Shown one piece after another: positions 1-6,960 of a stretch of DNA of 7,195 nt. The DNA lies in the NCBI GenBank assembly GCA_029077775.1, contig JAQNCU010000142.1, positions 1-7,195 on the forward strand, written 5' to 3'. The DNA comes from Acidocella sp. (lineage in GTDB: Bacteria > Pseudomonadota > Alphaproteobacteria > Acetobacterales > Acetobacteraceae). The notes below the pieces were generated by a model. It was not told where the DNA came from. It searched no databases and was given only the letters and a program-made list of their open reading frames with translations. The stretch's first letter is position 1. Every line of letters starts with the position of its first letter. Position numbers and translations under genes: made by a program.

Positions 1-612
1 GGCGATCTGCGCATCGGAGAGCAAAACCGGACCGCCCGCAGACAGCGAAAGGATGTAATGCTGGGCCAGGGCCTCAAGCTCGATGGCGGCGGCGAGGGCG
101 TCGGTTATGGTGGCGGCGGTGGCGAGGCCGCCATGATTGGCCATCAGGCAGGCCGAACGGCCTGCCAGTGCGTGCAGCACGGCGGTTGAAAGTGCTGCGG
201 TGCCGAACAGCGCATAGGGGGCGCAACGGATGGAGGCGCCGCCGAAGCTGGCGATCATGTAATGGCAGGCCGGGATATCCCGCCTTGCCATTGCAAGGGC
301 GGTTGTGCAGGGCGCGTGGTGATGCACGATGGCATGGATTTCAGGCCGGGCGAGGTAGATATCAAGGTGGAAGCGCCATTCCGACGAGGGGCGGAGCGGG
401 CCATCGTATTCGCCATAGCCGCGCTGCGGTTTTAACAAAGGGAGGCTGTCCGGGGTGAGGCTGCCATAAGAGATGGCTGACGGGGTGATGAGAATGCCAC
501 CATCCGTGCGCAAGGAGAGATTGCCCGAAGTGCCGGGGCTGAGGCCGCTGGCGGCCAAACGCTGGGCGGCGGTGATCAGAGCGAGGCGGTCTTGCATCAG
601 GGGGTCGTGCAT
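1..612 (-). CDS. Class II aldolase/adducin-family protein (fuculose-phosphate aldolase-like), C-terminus cut by window edge
   Basis: Reading the minus strand from the ATG at 612-610 gives 204 codons without a stop up to the left edge. The family cleaves (or decarboxylates) phosphorylated sugars with a divalent metal, normally zinc, in the cytoplasm. Visible landmarks are GTSGNLS (residues 27-33), LITPS (41-45), PSSEWRFH (75-82) with the likely catalytic Glu78, the metal site HHH (His97 and His99) and NHGG (159-162) with the third ligand His160. These match the Glu73/His92/His94/His155 pattern of E. coli FucA. Family members are usually about 210-230 residues, so only a short tail is missing. 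The start at 612 fits the family N-terminus; in-frame ATGs also exist at 597 and at 693 (a 27-residue extension, no Shine-Dalgarno), and none of the three has a good ribosome site. It is transcribed away from the pim genes. The substrate cannot be told from sequence; sugar-phosphate or methylthioribulose-phosphate aldolase are both possible. Confidence 0.9.
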   Translation of the reverse strand, partial: MHDPLMQDRLALITAAQRLAASGLSPGTSGNLSLRTDGGILITPSAISYGSLTPDSLPLLKPQRGYGEYDGPLRPSSEWRFHLDIYLARPEIHAIVHHHAPCTTALAMARRDIPACHYMIASFGGASIRCAPYALFGTAALSTAVLHALAGRSACLMANHGGLATAATITDALAAAIELEALAQHYILSLSAGGPVLLSDAQIA

Positions 613-668
613 TAGGGTCTCAGGGGGAATGGGGTGGATGGAATCATCGCTGGATAGACGCCGTGGAG

Positions 669-697
669 TTGACGTATAGTGGAACTGTGGCATCAAA
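669..697 (+). promoter_or_regulatory. Candidate promoter for the pim operon
   Basis: TTGACG at 669-674 is a good -35 hexamer for a housekeeping sigma factor. A -10 at the usual 16-18 bp would fall on CATCAA/ATCAAA (691-697), which is a poor match. The better -10-like hexamer TATAGT (675-680) directly abuts the -35 and has no matching -35 of its own upstream. This is a weak inference; transcription from this gap is likely from gene arrangement, but the exact site is not. Confidence 0.25.
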
Positions 698-717
698 GCC
701 GCAAGACAAAGTCACCC

Positions 718-723
718 GGAGGA
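718..723 (+). promoter_or_regulatory. Strong ribosome binding site of pimF
   Basis: GGAGGA lies 4 bases before the ATG at 728 and is the strongest Shine-Dalgarno sequence in the window. It fixes the start of the first operon gene and suggests efficient translation of the promoter-proximal cistron. Confidence 0.85.
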
Positions 724-727
724 AATT

Positions 728-2836
728 ATGGTCGAGGTCAACGCTGTTACGGCGTATGAGGTTAATGATGGTATCGCACTCATTACAACCGATAACCCGC
801 CGGTAAATGCGCTGGGTGCGCTGGTGCGCGCCGGGTTGGTGGCGGCACTGGGCATGGCGATGGCAGATGCGGCGGTAAAGGCCGTGGTGTTGAGCTGCCG
901 GGGGCGGACATTCTTCGCGGGCGCGGACATCACGGAATTCGGCAAGCCCCTGCAGCGGCCCGATTTGAACGAGGTGATCGGCGCGCTGGATGCTTTGACC
1001 AAGCCCGTGGTGGCGGGGATTTTTGGCACCGCCCTGGGCGGCGGGCTGGAAGTGGCGCTGGGCTGCCATTATCGCGTGGCGGTGGGCGCTGCCCGGCTGG
1101 GGCTGCCCGAGGTGAAACTGGGGCTGTTGCCGGGGGCGGGCGGCACGCAGCGTTTGCCACGCTTGATTGGGCCGGAGGCAGCGGTGGGGCTGGTGGTGGC
1201 GGGCACGCCTGTGCCAGCCAAGCTCGCGCTGCAACACGGGTTGATCGATGCGATTGTGGACGATGCGGTGGCCGGGGCGATGGAATTCGCCCGGCAGGTT
1301 CTGGCCGATGGCGCGAAGATGACCCGCGTGCGCGACCGTGAGGATAAAATTCTCCCCGTGCGGGACAACCCGGCGGCATTCGAGGCGGCGGCCAAGGCGG
1401 CGCTGAAGAAGCTGCATGGCGTGGAAGCGCCCGCGGCCTGTGTGGAATCCGTGCGTAACGCCTTCATGCTGCCCTTCGAGCAGGGGCTGAAAGCCGAGCG
1501 GGATTTGTTCGTGAAATTGATGATGGGCGACCAGAGCCGGGCGCAGCGGCATATATTTTTCGCCGAACGCGAGGCGCAGAAAATTCCTGACATGCCAGCC
1601 GGGCTCAAACCCGCGCCGATCACCAACGCCGTGGTGATTGGCGGCGGCACGATGGGTGGCGGTATTGCCATGTGCTTTGCCAATGCCGGGGTGCCTGTGA
1701 CGATTGTTGAGACCAGCGACGAGGCACTGGCCAAGGGGCTGGAGCGGATTAAGGGCACTTATCAGGTCTCGGTGGATCGCGGCGCACTGACCGCCGATGC
1801 GATGGCCAAACGCTTTGCGCTGATCAGTGGTACGGCGGATTGGAATGTTATCTCGAACACCGACATCGTGATCGAGGCGGTGTTCGAGAATCTCGACCTG
1901 AAGAAGGAGATTTTCGGCAAGCTCGACCGGCTCGCCAAGCCTGGCACGCTGCTCGCGTCGAACACCTCGACACTGGATGTCGATGCGATCGGCAATGCGA
2001 CGAGCCGCCCCGAGGATGTGGTGGGGATGCATTTTTTCTCACCCGCCAATGTCATGAAGCTGTTGGAGATCGTGCGCGGCGAAAAATCCTCGCATAAATC
2101 GATTGCGACCGCGATTGCGGCGGGCAAGCTGATGGGCAAAGTGCCCGTGGTGGTTGGCAATTGCGACGGGTTTGTCGGCAACCGGATGCTGGCGCGGCGC
2201 ACCACGGAGAATGAGCGGCTATTGCTCGAAGGGGCGAAACCGCAGGATGTGGATGCCGTGGTGCTGGGTTTTGGTTTTCCCATGGGGCCCTATGCGATGG
2301 GCGATCTGGCCGGGTTGGATGTCGGCTGGCGGATTCGCCAGCATCGTGGTGTGAAGGCGCCGGTGACCGATACGCTGTGTGAACAGGGGCGCTTTGGGCA
2401 GAAAACCGGGGCTGGGTATTATATTTACGAGAAGGGCTCGCGCGTGCCCGTGCCCGACCCGATGGTGCTGGAGCTGGCAGCCGAAAAAGCGGCGGCGCTG
2501 GGGGTGAAACGGCGCAACATCGCCGAACAGGAGGTGTTCGAGCGGATGTTCTATCCGATGATCAACGAGGCGGCGCGTATTTTGGAGGAAGGGATCGCGA
2601 TCAGGGCGTCGGATATCGATGTGGTGTGGGTTTATGGATATGGCTGGCCCGTGTGGCGCGGCGGGCCGTGTTTTTACGCCGATCTGGTGGGGCCGAAGGT
2701 GATTTGCGCGGCACTGGACCATTACGCTGAGATGACCGGCGATGAAGGGCTGCGGCCCGCCGCCCTGCTGCGCGAACTGGCGGCCACCGGCGGCACGTTC
2801 GCGGCGTTTAAGCCTGCCGGAAAGGCGGCGGCGTGA
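728..2836 (+). CDS. pimF: Bifunctional enoyl-CoA hydratase / 3-hydroxyacyl-CoA dehydrogenase (PimF-like)
   Basis: This 702-residue cytoplasmic enzyme would carry out the second and third steps of beta-oxidation: hydration of trans-2-enoyl-CoA to L-3-hydroxyacyl-CoA and NAD-dependent oxidation to 3-ketoacyl-CoA. The N-terminal crotonase domain (about 8-190) has the oxyanion-hole segment FFAGADI (62-68), GGGLE with Glu108, and LPEVKLG with Glu128, so both hydratase glutamates are present. The NAD-binding domain begins near 298 with VIGGGTMGGG (303-312). The dehydrogenase site is complete: SNTSTL (411-416), His435 in GMHFFSP, Glu447 and Asn485 in GFVGNRM. Two C-terminal helical domains follow (about 478-567 and 598-690), the second with GYGWPVWRGGP (637-647). 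The length and order fit the FadB/FadJ/peroxisomal MFE-1 architecture. It is the first gene of the cluster and overlaps the next by 4 bases. The activity call is firm; the pimF name rests on gene order. Confidence 0.93.
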   Translation: MVEVNAVTAYEVNDGIALITTDNPPVNALGALVRAGLVAALGMAMADAAVKAVVLSCRGRTFFAGADITEFGKPLQRPDLNEVIGALDALTKPVVAGIFGTALGGGLEVALGCHYRVAVGAARLGLPEVKLGLLPGAGGTQRLPRLIGPEAAVGLVVAGTPVPAKLALQHGLIDAIVDDAVAGAMEFARQVLADGAKMTRVRDREDKILPVRDNPAAFEAAAKAALKKLHGVEAPAACVESVRNAFMLPFEQGLKAERDLFVKLMMGDQSRAQRHIFFAEREAQKIPDMPAGLKPAPITNAVVIGGGTMGGGIAMCFANAGVPVTIVETSDEALAKGLERIKGTYQVSVDRGALTADAMAKRFALISGTADWNVISNTDIVIEAVFENLDLKKEIFGKLDRLAKPGTLLASNTSTLDVDAIGNATSRPEDVVGMHFFSPANVMKLLEIVRGEKSSHKSIATAIAAGKLMGKVPVVVGNCDGFVGNRMLARRTTENERLLLEGAKPQDVDAVVLGFGFPMGPYAMGDLAGLDVGWRIRQHRGVKAPVTDTLCEQGRFGQKTGAGYYIYEKGSRVPVPDPMVLELAAEKAAALGVKRRNIAEQEVFERMFYPMINEAARILEEGIAIRASDIDVVWVYGYGWPVWRGGPCFYADLVGPKVICAALDHYAEMTGDEGLRPAALLRELAATGGTFAAFKPAGKAAA
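2819..2825 (+). promoter_or_regulatory. Ribosome binding site for the GTG start of pimA
   Basis: GGAAAGG ends 7 bases before the GTG at 2833, inside the last codons of pimF. It supports the GTG as the true start, as does the protein N-terminus beginning just before the family-typical YPPG (11-14). The next in-frame Met lies about 65 residues further in and would remove conserved sequence. The GTGA overlap puts start and stop together, which favours translational coupling. Confidence 0.6.
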
Positions 2837-4491
2837 GCCGCCCGTTTGCCTGGGAGGCATTGTACCCGCCCGGGCTGAGCTGGGATTTTACGCCGTCTGA
2901 GGGCACGCTGCCGGACCTGCTGGACCGCGCCGCCGCGCAGTTTGGCGATGCCGTTTTCCTCGATTACCGGGAGCACAAGATTTCATTCACCGCCTGCGCG
3001 GACCAGGCCTGCGCCGTCACCGCCGGGCTGATGCGTATGGGCGTGCAGCCGGGTGAGCGCGTGGCGCTGTATCTGCCGAATTCACCCTATTACCCGTTCA
3101 GCTTTTTCGGCGTGCTGCGGGCCGGGGCGGTGGTGGTTAATCTGTCGCCGCTGGATGCCGAGCGCGAGCTGGCGCATAAGCTGCATGATAGCGGCGCCAC
3201 CATGCTGATCACCACGAATATCGCGCCGATGTTCGCCATGGCCCAGAAGCTTCTGGCCGCAGGGCATATCAACCGGTTGATCGTGGGCGATGATGCCGCG
3301 TTTGGGGTGATGCCGGGGCTGCCCTTGTTGCCTATAACCGGGGATGACGCGCGGATCATCGATTTTGCGCATTTATTGACCGCCCCCCTGCCCCAAACCT
3401 GGCCCGTGCTGGACGCGCATGCATTGGCGGCGTTGCAATATACCGGCGGGACCACGGGGTTGCCCAAGGGTGCGATCCATACCCATGTGACGTTGCTGGC
3501 CTCGGTCGAGATCTATGATCTGACCTATAACGCCCAGTTACCGCTGCTGGACGGGCAGGATCGGGTGATCGCGGTGCTGCCATTCTTCCATATATACGGG
3601 CTTATCGTTCTGTTGTTATGGCAGTTAAAACGAGGTGCCGCTTTGTTGTTGCAACTCCGGTTCGATGCGTCTTGGGTGCTGCATGCGATCGAGGTGAAGC
3701 GCGCGACGTTTTTCCCCGGTGTGCCGACCATGTGGATCGCGCTGGCCGCCATCCCCGGAATTGGTGAGCGGGATTTCTCATCACTGCGGCAGGTATCATC
3801 GGGTGGCGCGCCGCTGCCGGTTGACGTCGCGAGCCGGTTTGAGGCGTTGTGCGGGCGGCGAATCGGCGGCGGGTGGGGGATGACGGAGACGGCATCCGCG
3901 GGTACATCGCATTTGTTGACCGGCGCGTTCGACCCGCATTCTGTCGGTGTGCCGCTGCCCGGGATCGAGATCAAGATCGTCTCGCTCGATGGGGGGAAGC
4001 AGGACCTGCCAATTGGCGAGACCGGCGAGATGGCCGTGAAGGGCCCGAATATTTTCAAGGGTTATCATAACAAGCCAGAATCGACCGAGGCGGATTTTAT
4101 CGACGGGTATTTTCTCACGGGCGATATCGGGCATCTGGATACGCTGGGCATGGTGCATCTGGTGGACCGCAAAAAGGATATGATCATCTCGGGCGGGTTT
4201 AATGTATACCCCACCATGATCGAAGCCGCCATTTATGAGCATGATGCGGTGGAGGAATGCGTGGTGATCGGCATTGCCGATGCGTATCGCGGCCAGGCGG
4301 CCAAGGCGTTTGTGAAGCTGCGCGAAGGTGCCGCGCCCTTCAGTCTGGATGATTTGCGCGGCTTTTTGGAAACCCGGCTGGGCCGCCATGCGATGCCGAG
4401 CGCGCTGGAATTTCGCGCGTCATTGCCCAAGACCCCGGTCGGCAAATTATCGAAAAAAGAATTGGTGCTTGAGGAGCAGAAACATGGTTGA
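2833..4491 (+). CDS. pimA: AMP-forming dicarboxylate/fatty acid-CoA ligase (PimA-like)
   Basis: This 552-residue member of the ANL superfamily (FadD-like) activates a carboxylic acid to its CoA thioester using ATP, via an acyl-adenylate, and so feeds the pathway encoded around it. The signatures are intact: P-loop YTGGTTGLPKG (203-213), PFFHIYG (250-256), GWGMTE (347-352), the ATP-ribose Asp431 in FLTGD, the hinge segment DRKKDMIISGGFNVYP (445-460), and Lys538 in TPVGK, the C-terminal lysine needed for adenylation. No signal peptide or transmembrane segment is apparent. It starts with GTG inside the pimF stop and overlaps the thiolase by 8 bases, so it is translated as part of one polycistronic message. 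In R. palustris the ligase at this position (PimA) acts on medium-chain dicarboxylic and fatty acids; the chain length preferred here cannot be read from the sequence. A general long-chain FadD is the main alternative. Confidence 0.92.
   Translation: MSRPFAWEALYPPGLSWDFTPSEGTLPDLLDRAAAQFGDAVFLDYREHKISFTACADQACAVTAGLMRMGVQPGERVALYLPNSPYYPFSFFGVLRAGAVVVNLSPLDAERELAHKLHDSGATMLITTNIAPMFAMAQKLLAAGHINRLIVGDDAAFGVMPGLPLLPITGDDARIIDFAHLLTAPLPQTWPVLDAHALAALQYTGGTTGLPKGAIHTHVTLLASVEIYDLTYNAQLPLLDGQDRVIAVLPFFHIYGLIVLLLWQLKRGAALLLQLRFDASWVLHAIEVKRATFFPGVPTMWIALAAIPGIGERDFSSLRQVSSGGAPLPVDVASRFEALCGRRIGGGWGMTETASAGTSHLLTGAFDPHSVGVPLPGIEIKIVSLDGGKQDLPIGETGEMAVKGPNIFKGYHNKPESTEADFIDGYFLTGDIGHLDTLGMVHLVDRKKDMIISGGFNVYPTMIEAAIYEHDAVEECVVIGIADAYRGQAAKAFVKLREGAAPFSLDDLRGFLETRLGRHAMPSALEFRASLPKTPVGKLSKKELVLEEQKHG
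4471..4476 (+). promoter_or_regulatory. Ribosome binding site of pimB, deciding its start
   Basis: GAGGAG lies 7 bases before the ATG at 4484, within the 3' end of pimA. It selects this ATG over the upstream in-frame ATG at 4328. The residues read between the two starts are arginine- and tryptophan-rich and have no thiolase character, while the family N-terminus (EAVIVSTARTPIG) begins at residue 3 of the 4484 start. Confidence 0.8.
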
Positions 4492-5665
4492 GGCGGTGAT
4501 TGTATCGACGGCGCGCACGCCGATCGGCAAGGCGTTCCGGGGTGCGTTCAACATCACGCATGGTGCCGAGCTTGGCGGGCATGTGATTGCCGAGGCCGTG
4601 CGCCGCGCTGGCCTGGCCCCTGGCGAGGTTGAGGATGTGGTGCTGGGCTGCGGCACGCCGGAAGGGGCGACGGGGCATAATATCGCGCGTCAAGCGGCTT
4701 TGCGCGCGGGACTTTCCGTTGATGCGGCGGCCATGACGGTCAATCGGTTCTGTTCCTCCGGGTTGCAGGCGATTGCGATGGCGGCGCATGAAATTTTGGT
4801 CGAAGGCGCGCCGGTTGCGATTGGCGGCGGGCTGGAGAGCATAAGCCTGACCGCTGGCACGCTGAACCGGCATCATTTCACCGATGAATGGCTGAAAGAC
4901 CACAAGCCCGCGGTTTATATGTCGATGATCGAGACCGCCGATAATGTGGCGTCGCGCTATGGCATCAGCCGCCAGGCGCAGGATGAATACGCGCTGGAGA
5001 GCCAGCGCCGGACGGCGGCGGGCCAACAGGCCGGGCGGTTCGATGATGAGATCATCCCCATGACCACCACCAAGGCCGTGGAGAACAAGCAGACCAAGGA
5101 GATTACGCAGGAACAGGTGACCCTGCGCCAGGATGAGGGCAACCGGCCCGAGACCGCGATGGAGGGGCTGGCCAAGCTTTCGCCTGTTCGTGGTGAGGAT
5201 TATTTTATCACCGCGGGCAATGCCAGCCAGCTTTCGGATGGGGCCTCAGTGAGCGTGCTGATGTCTGATGCCGAAGCAGCAAAGCGCGGGTTGACGCCAA
5301 TGGGCGTTTTCCGTGGGTTTTGCGTGGCCGGGTGTGAGCCCGATGAGATGGGGATCGGCCCGGTCTTCGCGGTGCCAAGGCTTTTGAAGCGGCATGGGCT
5401 GAGCGTGGATGATATCGATTTGTGGGAACTGAACGAGGCTTTTGCCTCACAGGTGCTCTATTGCCGGGACAGGCTGGGGATTGATCCGGCACGGTTGAAC
5501 GTGAATGGCGGGTCGATCTCGGTTGGGCACCCCTTTGGCATGAGCGGGGCGCGGCTGACGGGCCATGCGCTGATCGAGGGTAAGCGCCGGGGTGCGAAAT
5601 TCGCGGTCGTGACCATGTGTATCGGCGGCGGCCAGGGAGCCGCTGGGTTATTTGAGCTGAGATGA
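4484..5665 (+). CDS. pimB: Acetyl-CoA acyltransferase, degradative thiolase (PimB-like)
   Basis: This 393-residue thiolase would cleave 3-ketoacyl-CoA with free CoA to give acetyl-CoA and an acyl-CoA two carbons shorter, the last step of each beta-oxidation round. The N-terminal half carries the nucleophile Cys90 in NRFCSSGLQA (87-96). The C-terminal half has NEAF (317-320), His349 in GHP (348-350) and the acid/base Cys379 in CIGGGQG (379-385). Together these are the full thiolase catalytic set. The length is normal for the family (about 390-400). The gene begins 8 bases inside pimA and ends 63 bases before pimC, the largest gap within the cluster. A biosynthetic acetoacetyl-CoA thiolase would share the same motifs; placement after a CoA ligase and before two acyl-CoA dehydrogenases favours the degradative role. 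Confidence 0.93.
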   Translation: MVEAVIVSTARTPIGKAFRGAFNITHGAELGGHVIAEAVRRAGLAPGEVEDVVLGCGTPEGATGHNIARQAALRAGLSVDAAAMTVNRFCSSGLQAIAMAAHEILVEGAPVAIGGGLESISLTAGTLNRHHFTDEWLKDHKPAVYMSMIETADNVASRYGISRQAQDEYALESQRRTAAGQQAGRFDDEIIPMTTTKAVENKQTKEITQEQVTLRQDEGNRPETAMEGLAKLSPVRGEDYFITAGNASQLSDGASVSVLMSDAEAAKRGLTPMGVFRGFCVAGCEPDEMGIGPVFAVPRLLKRHGLSVDDIDLWELNEAFASQVLYCRDRLGIDPARLNVNGGSISVGHPFGMSGARLTGHALIEGKRRGAKFAVVTMCIGGGQGAAGLFELR

Positions 5666-5728
5666 CGCGGGCGATACCCGCCAAGGGGATGGGCTTTCAA
5701 AAAAGCGTCTTTAAAAAGGGATTTTTGT
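5666..5728 (+). other. pimB-pimC intercistronic gap with small inverted repeats and pimC ribosome site
   Basis: Three short inverted repeats sit in a row: GCGGG/CCCGC with a 5-base loop (5667-5681), GCTTT/AAAGC with a 4-base loop (5693-5706), and AAAAA/TTTTT around GGGA (5713-5726). The last encloses the likely Shine-Dalgarno AAGGGA (5716-5721), which stands 7 bases before the pimC ATG. The second half is strikingly AT-rich for this locus. No stem is followed by a T-run that would make a standard terminator, so I read the gap as a processing, stability or translation-control segment, or as plain spacer. Confidence 0.4.
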
Positions 5729-6940
5729 ATGGATCTGAATCTTTCACCCGAGGAACTGGCATTTCGCGATGAGGTTCGCGCCTTTATCAAGGCCGAATTG
5801 CCCGCCGAGACGCAACGGAAACTGGTGCTCGGCCAGGAATTGTCGAAGGCTGATTTCGTAAACTGGCAGAACAAGCTGCATGCCAAAGGTTGGGCGGTGC
5901 CGCATTGGCCGGTGGAACATGGCGGGCGCAACTGGGGGCCAATGCAGGAATATATTTTCCTCGACGAGATCCAGCAGGCCCCTGCCCCGCCGACGCTCGC
6001 CTTTAATGTCTCGATGGTCGGGCCTGTCATCGCGACCTTTGGCTCGGACGCGCAAAAGAAGAAATTTCTGCCGGGCACGGCGAGCCTGGATATCTGGTGG
6101 TGCCAGGGATTCTCAGAGCCTGGGGCGGGATCTGATCTGGCGGGGTTGAAAACGACGGCCAGGCGTGAGGGGGATTTTTACGTCATCAACGGCCAGAAAA
6201 CATGGACCACGTTGGCGCAATACGCCGATTGGATTTTTGTACTGGCGCGCACCAATCCGGCGGCCGAGAAAAAGCAGCAGGGCATCTCATTCATTCTCGT
6301 GGATATGAAAACGCCGGGGATTACGGTGCGGCCGATCCAGTTGCTGGATGGCGGGCATGAGGTCAATGAAGTGTTTTTCGACGAGGTGAAGGTGCCCGCT
6401 GAGAATTTGGTGGGCCAGGAGAATCGCGGCTGGGATTATGCGAAATTTTTGTTGAGCAATGAGCGTATGGGGATCGCCCGGATCGGGATTTCCAAGCAGC
6501 GCATCCGGCGGATCAAGGAACTGGCGAATATTGAACGCGTGGGCGATGCCAAGCTGCTGGAGCAGAGCTGGTTCCGCGAAAAGCTGGCGACCGTGGAGAT
6601 TGAGCTGAAGGCGCTGGAGATTACGCAGTTGCGGGTGATCGCCGAGGCGCGCAAGCGCGGGCCGCATGGCCAGGCCGACCCGAATTCCTCGATTTTGAAG
6701 ATCAAGGGTTCGGAATTGCAGCAGGCGACGACCGAATTGATGATGGATGTGGTGGGGCCGTTTGTCGCCCCCTTCCCCAACTCACTCGATGATGAGGACC
6801 AGACGAATGAGCCGCCGATTGGCCCGGATTATGCGGCATCCGCCGGGCCGACCTATTTTAACTGGCGGAAGGTCTCGATCTATGGCGGGTCGAACGAGAT
6901 CCAGCGCAACATCATCGCCAAGGCGATTTTGGGTTTTTAA
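5729..6940 (+). CDS. pimC: Acyl-CoA dehydrogenase, large-subunit type (PimC-like)
   Basis: This 403-residue FAD enzyme would introduce the trans-2 double bond into an acyl-CoA, the first oxidation of beta-oxidation, passing electrons to an electron-transfer flavoprotein. The N-terminal helical domain (about 5-120) begins LSPEEL; the middle beta domain contains GFSEPGAGSDL (127-137) and NGQKTWTT (154-161), which contact flavin and substrate; the C-terminal helical domain (about 235-403) ends with IYGGSNEIQRNIIAK. In medium-chain acyl-CoA dehydrogenase the catalytic glutamate lies in the YEG motif just before the IQR segment. Here that position is glycine (YGG, 385-387). Glu245 in SNERMGIAR is a candidate replacement, at the helix-G position used by isovaleryl-CoA dehydrogenase. 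An acidic segment near 352-361 (SLDDEDQTNE) lies in the C-terminal domain. It is followed after 20 bases by a second dehydrogenase gene, as in pimCD, whose products are annotated as large and small subunits of pimeloyl-CoA dehydrogenase. Confidence 0.92.
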   Translation: MDLNLSPEELAFRDEVRAFIKAELPAETQRKLVLGQELSKADFVNWQNKLHAKGWAVPHWPVEHGGRNWGPMQEYIFLDEIQQAPAPPTLAFNVSMVGPVIATFGSDAQKKKFLPGTASLDIWWCQGFSEPGAGSDLAGLKTTARREGDFYVINGQKTWTTLAQYADWIFVLARTNPAAEKKQQGISFILVDMKTPGITVRPIQLLDGGHEVNEVFFDEVKVPAENLVGQENRGWDYAKFLLSNERMGIARIGISKQRIRRIKELANIERVGDAKLLEQSWFREKLATVEIELKALEITQLRVIAEARKRGPHGQADPNSSILKIKGSELQQATTELMMDVVGPFVAPFPNSLDDEDQTNEPPIGPDYAASAGPTYFNWRKVSIYGGSNEIQRNIIAKAILGF

Positions 6941-6949
6941 CGCCGTTTT

Positions 6950-6954
6950 GGGGA
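6950..6954 (+). promoter_or_regulatory. Probable ribosome binding site of pimD
   Basis: GGGGA ends 6 bases before the ATG at 6961, in the 20-base gap after the pimC stop. It is a moderate Shine-Dalgarno match but well spaced and supports this start. Confidence 0.5.
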
Positions 6955-6960
6955 TGTGAG

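Larger units (their letters stand above)
613..727. promoter_or_regulatory. Divergent intergenic region between the aldolase and pimF
   Basis: This 115-bp gap separates two outward-facing genes, so it should hold both promoters and any operator controlling the pim operon. It is less GC-rich than its flanks around 664-727. An upstream in-frame ATG for the aldolase (693-691 on the minus strand) lies inside it, so part could be coding if that start were used. No convincing long palindrome is visible. The only dyad I see is the weak pair TTGACG (669-674) and CATCAA (691-696), matching at five of six positions. Confidence 0.6.

Noticed and set aside
612..647. An 11-codon minus-strand upstream ORF whose TAA overlaps the aldolase ATG (TAATG)
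   Set aside because: It has no Shine-Dalgarno sequence and no run of regulatory codons, so a leader peptide is not supported; the overlap is probably chance.
168..679. Plus-strand open frames of 96 and 68 codons at 168-458 and 473-679
   Set aside because: They are Arg/Gly/Trp-rich translations opposite the aldolase and its upstream gap, with no family resemblance; the aldolase on the minus strand explains the region.
644..2032. A 462-codon open frame on the minus strand opposite pimF
   Set aside because: The translation is rich in His, Arg, Gln and Pro without any recognisable domain, and it lies antisense to a fully motif-supported enzyme. Long antisense frames are common in GC-rich genes with biased third positions.
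2219..4445. Several 70-213 codon minus-strand frames opposite the pimF 3' end and pimA
   Set aside because: No conserved motifs, compositions typical of antisense shadows, and complete overlap with well-supported plus-strand enzymes.
4328..4483. A 52-residue N-terminal extension of the thiolase from the ATG at 4328
   Set aside because: The extension is frame-shifted pimA sequence with no thiolase character, and the GAGGAG site and family N-terminus both point to 4484.
5667..5681. GCGGG/CCCGC hairpin after pimB as an intrinsic terminator
   Set aside because: The stem is only 5 bp and is followed by CAAGGGGATG rather than a T-run. Gene order also indicates transcription continuing into pimC.
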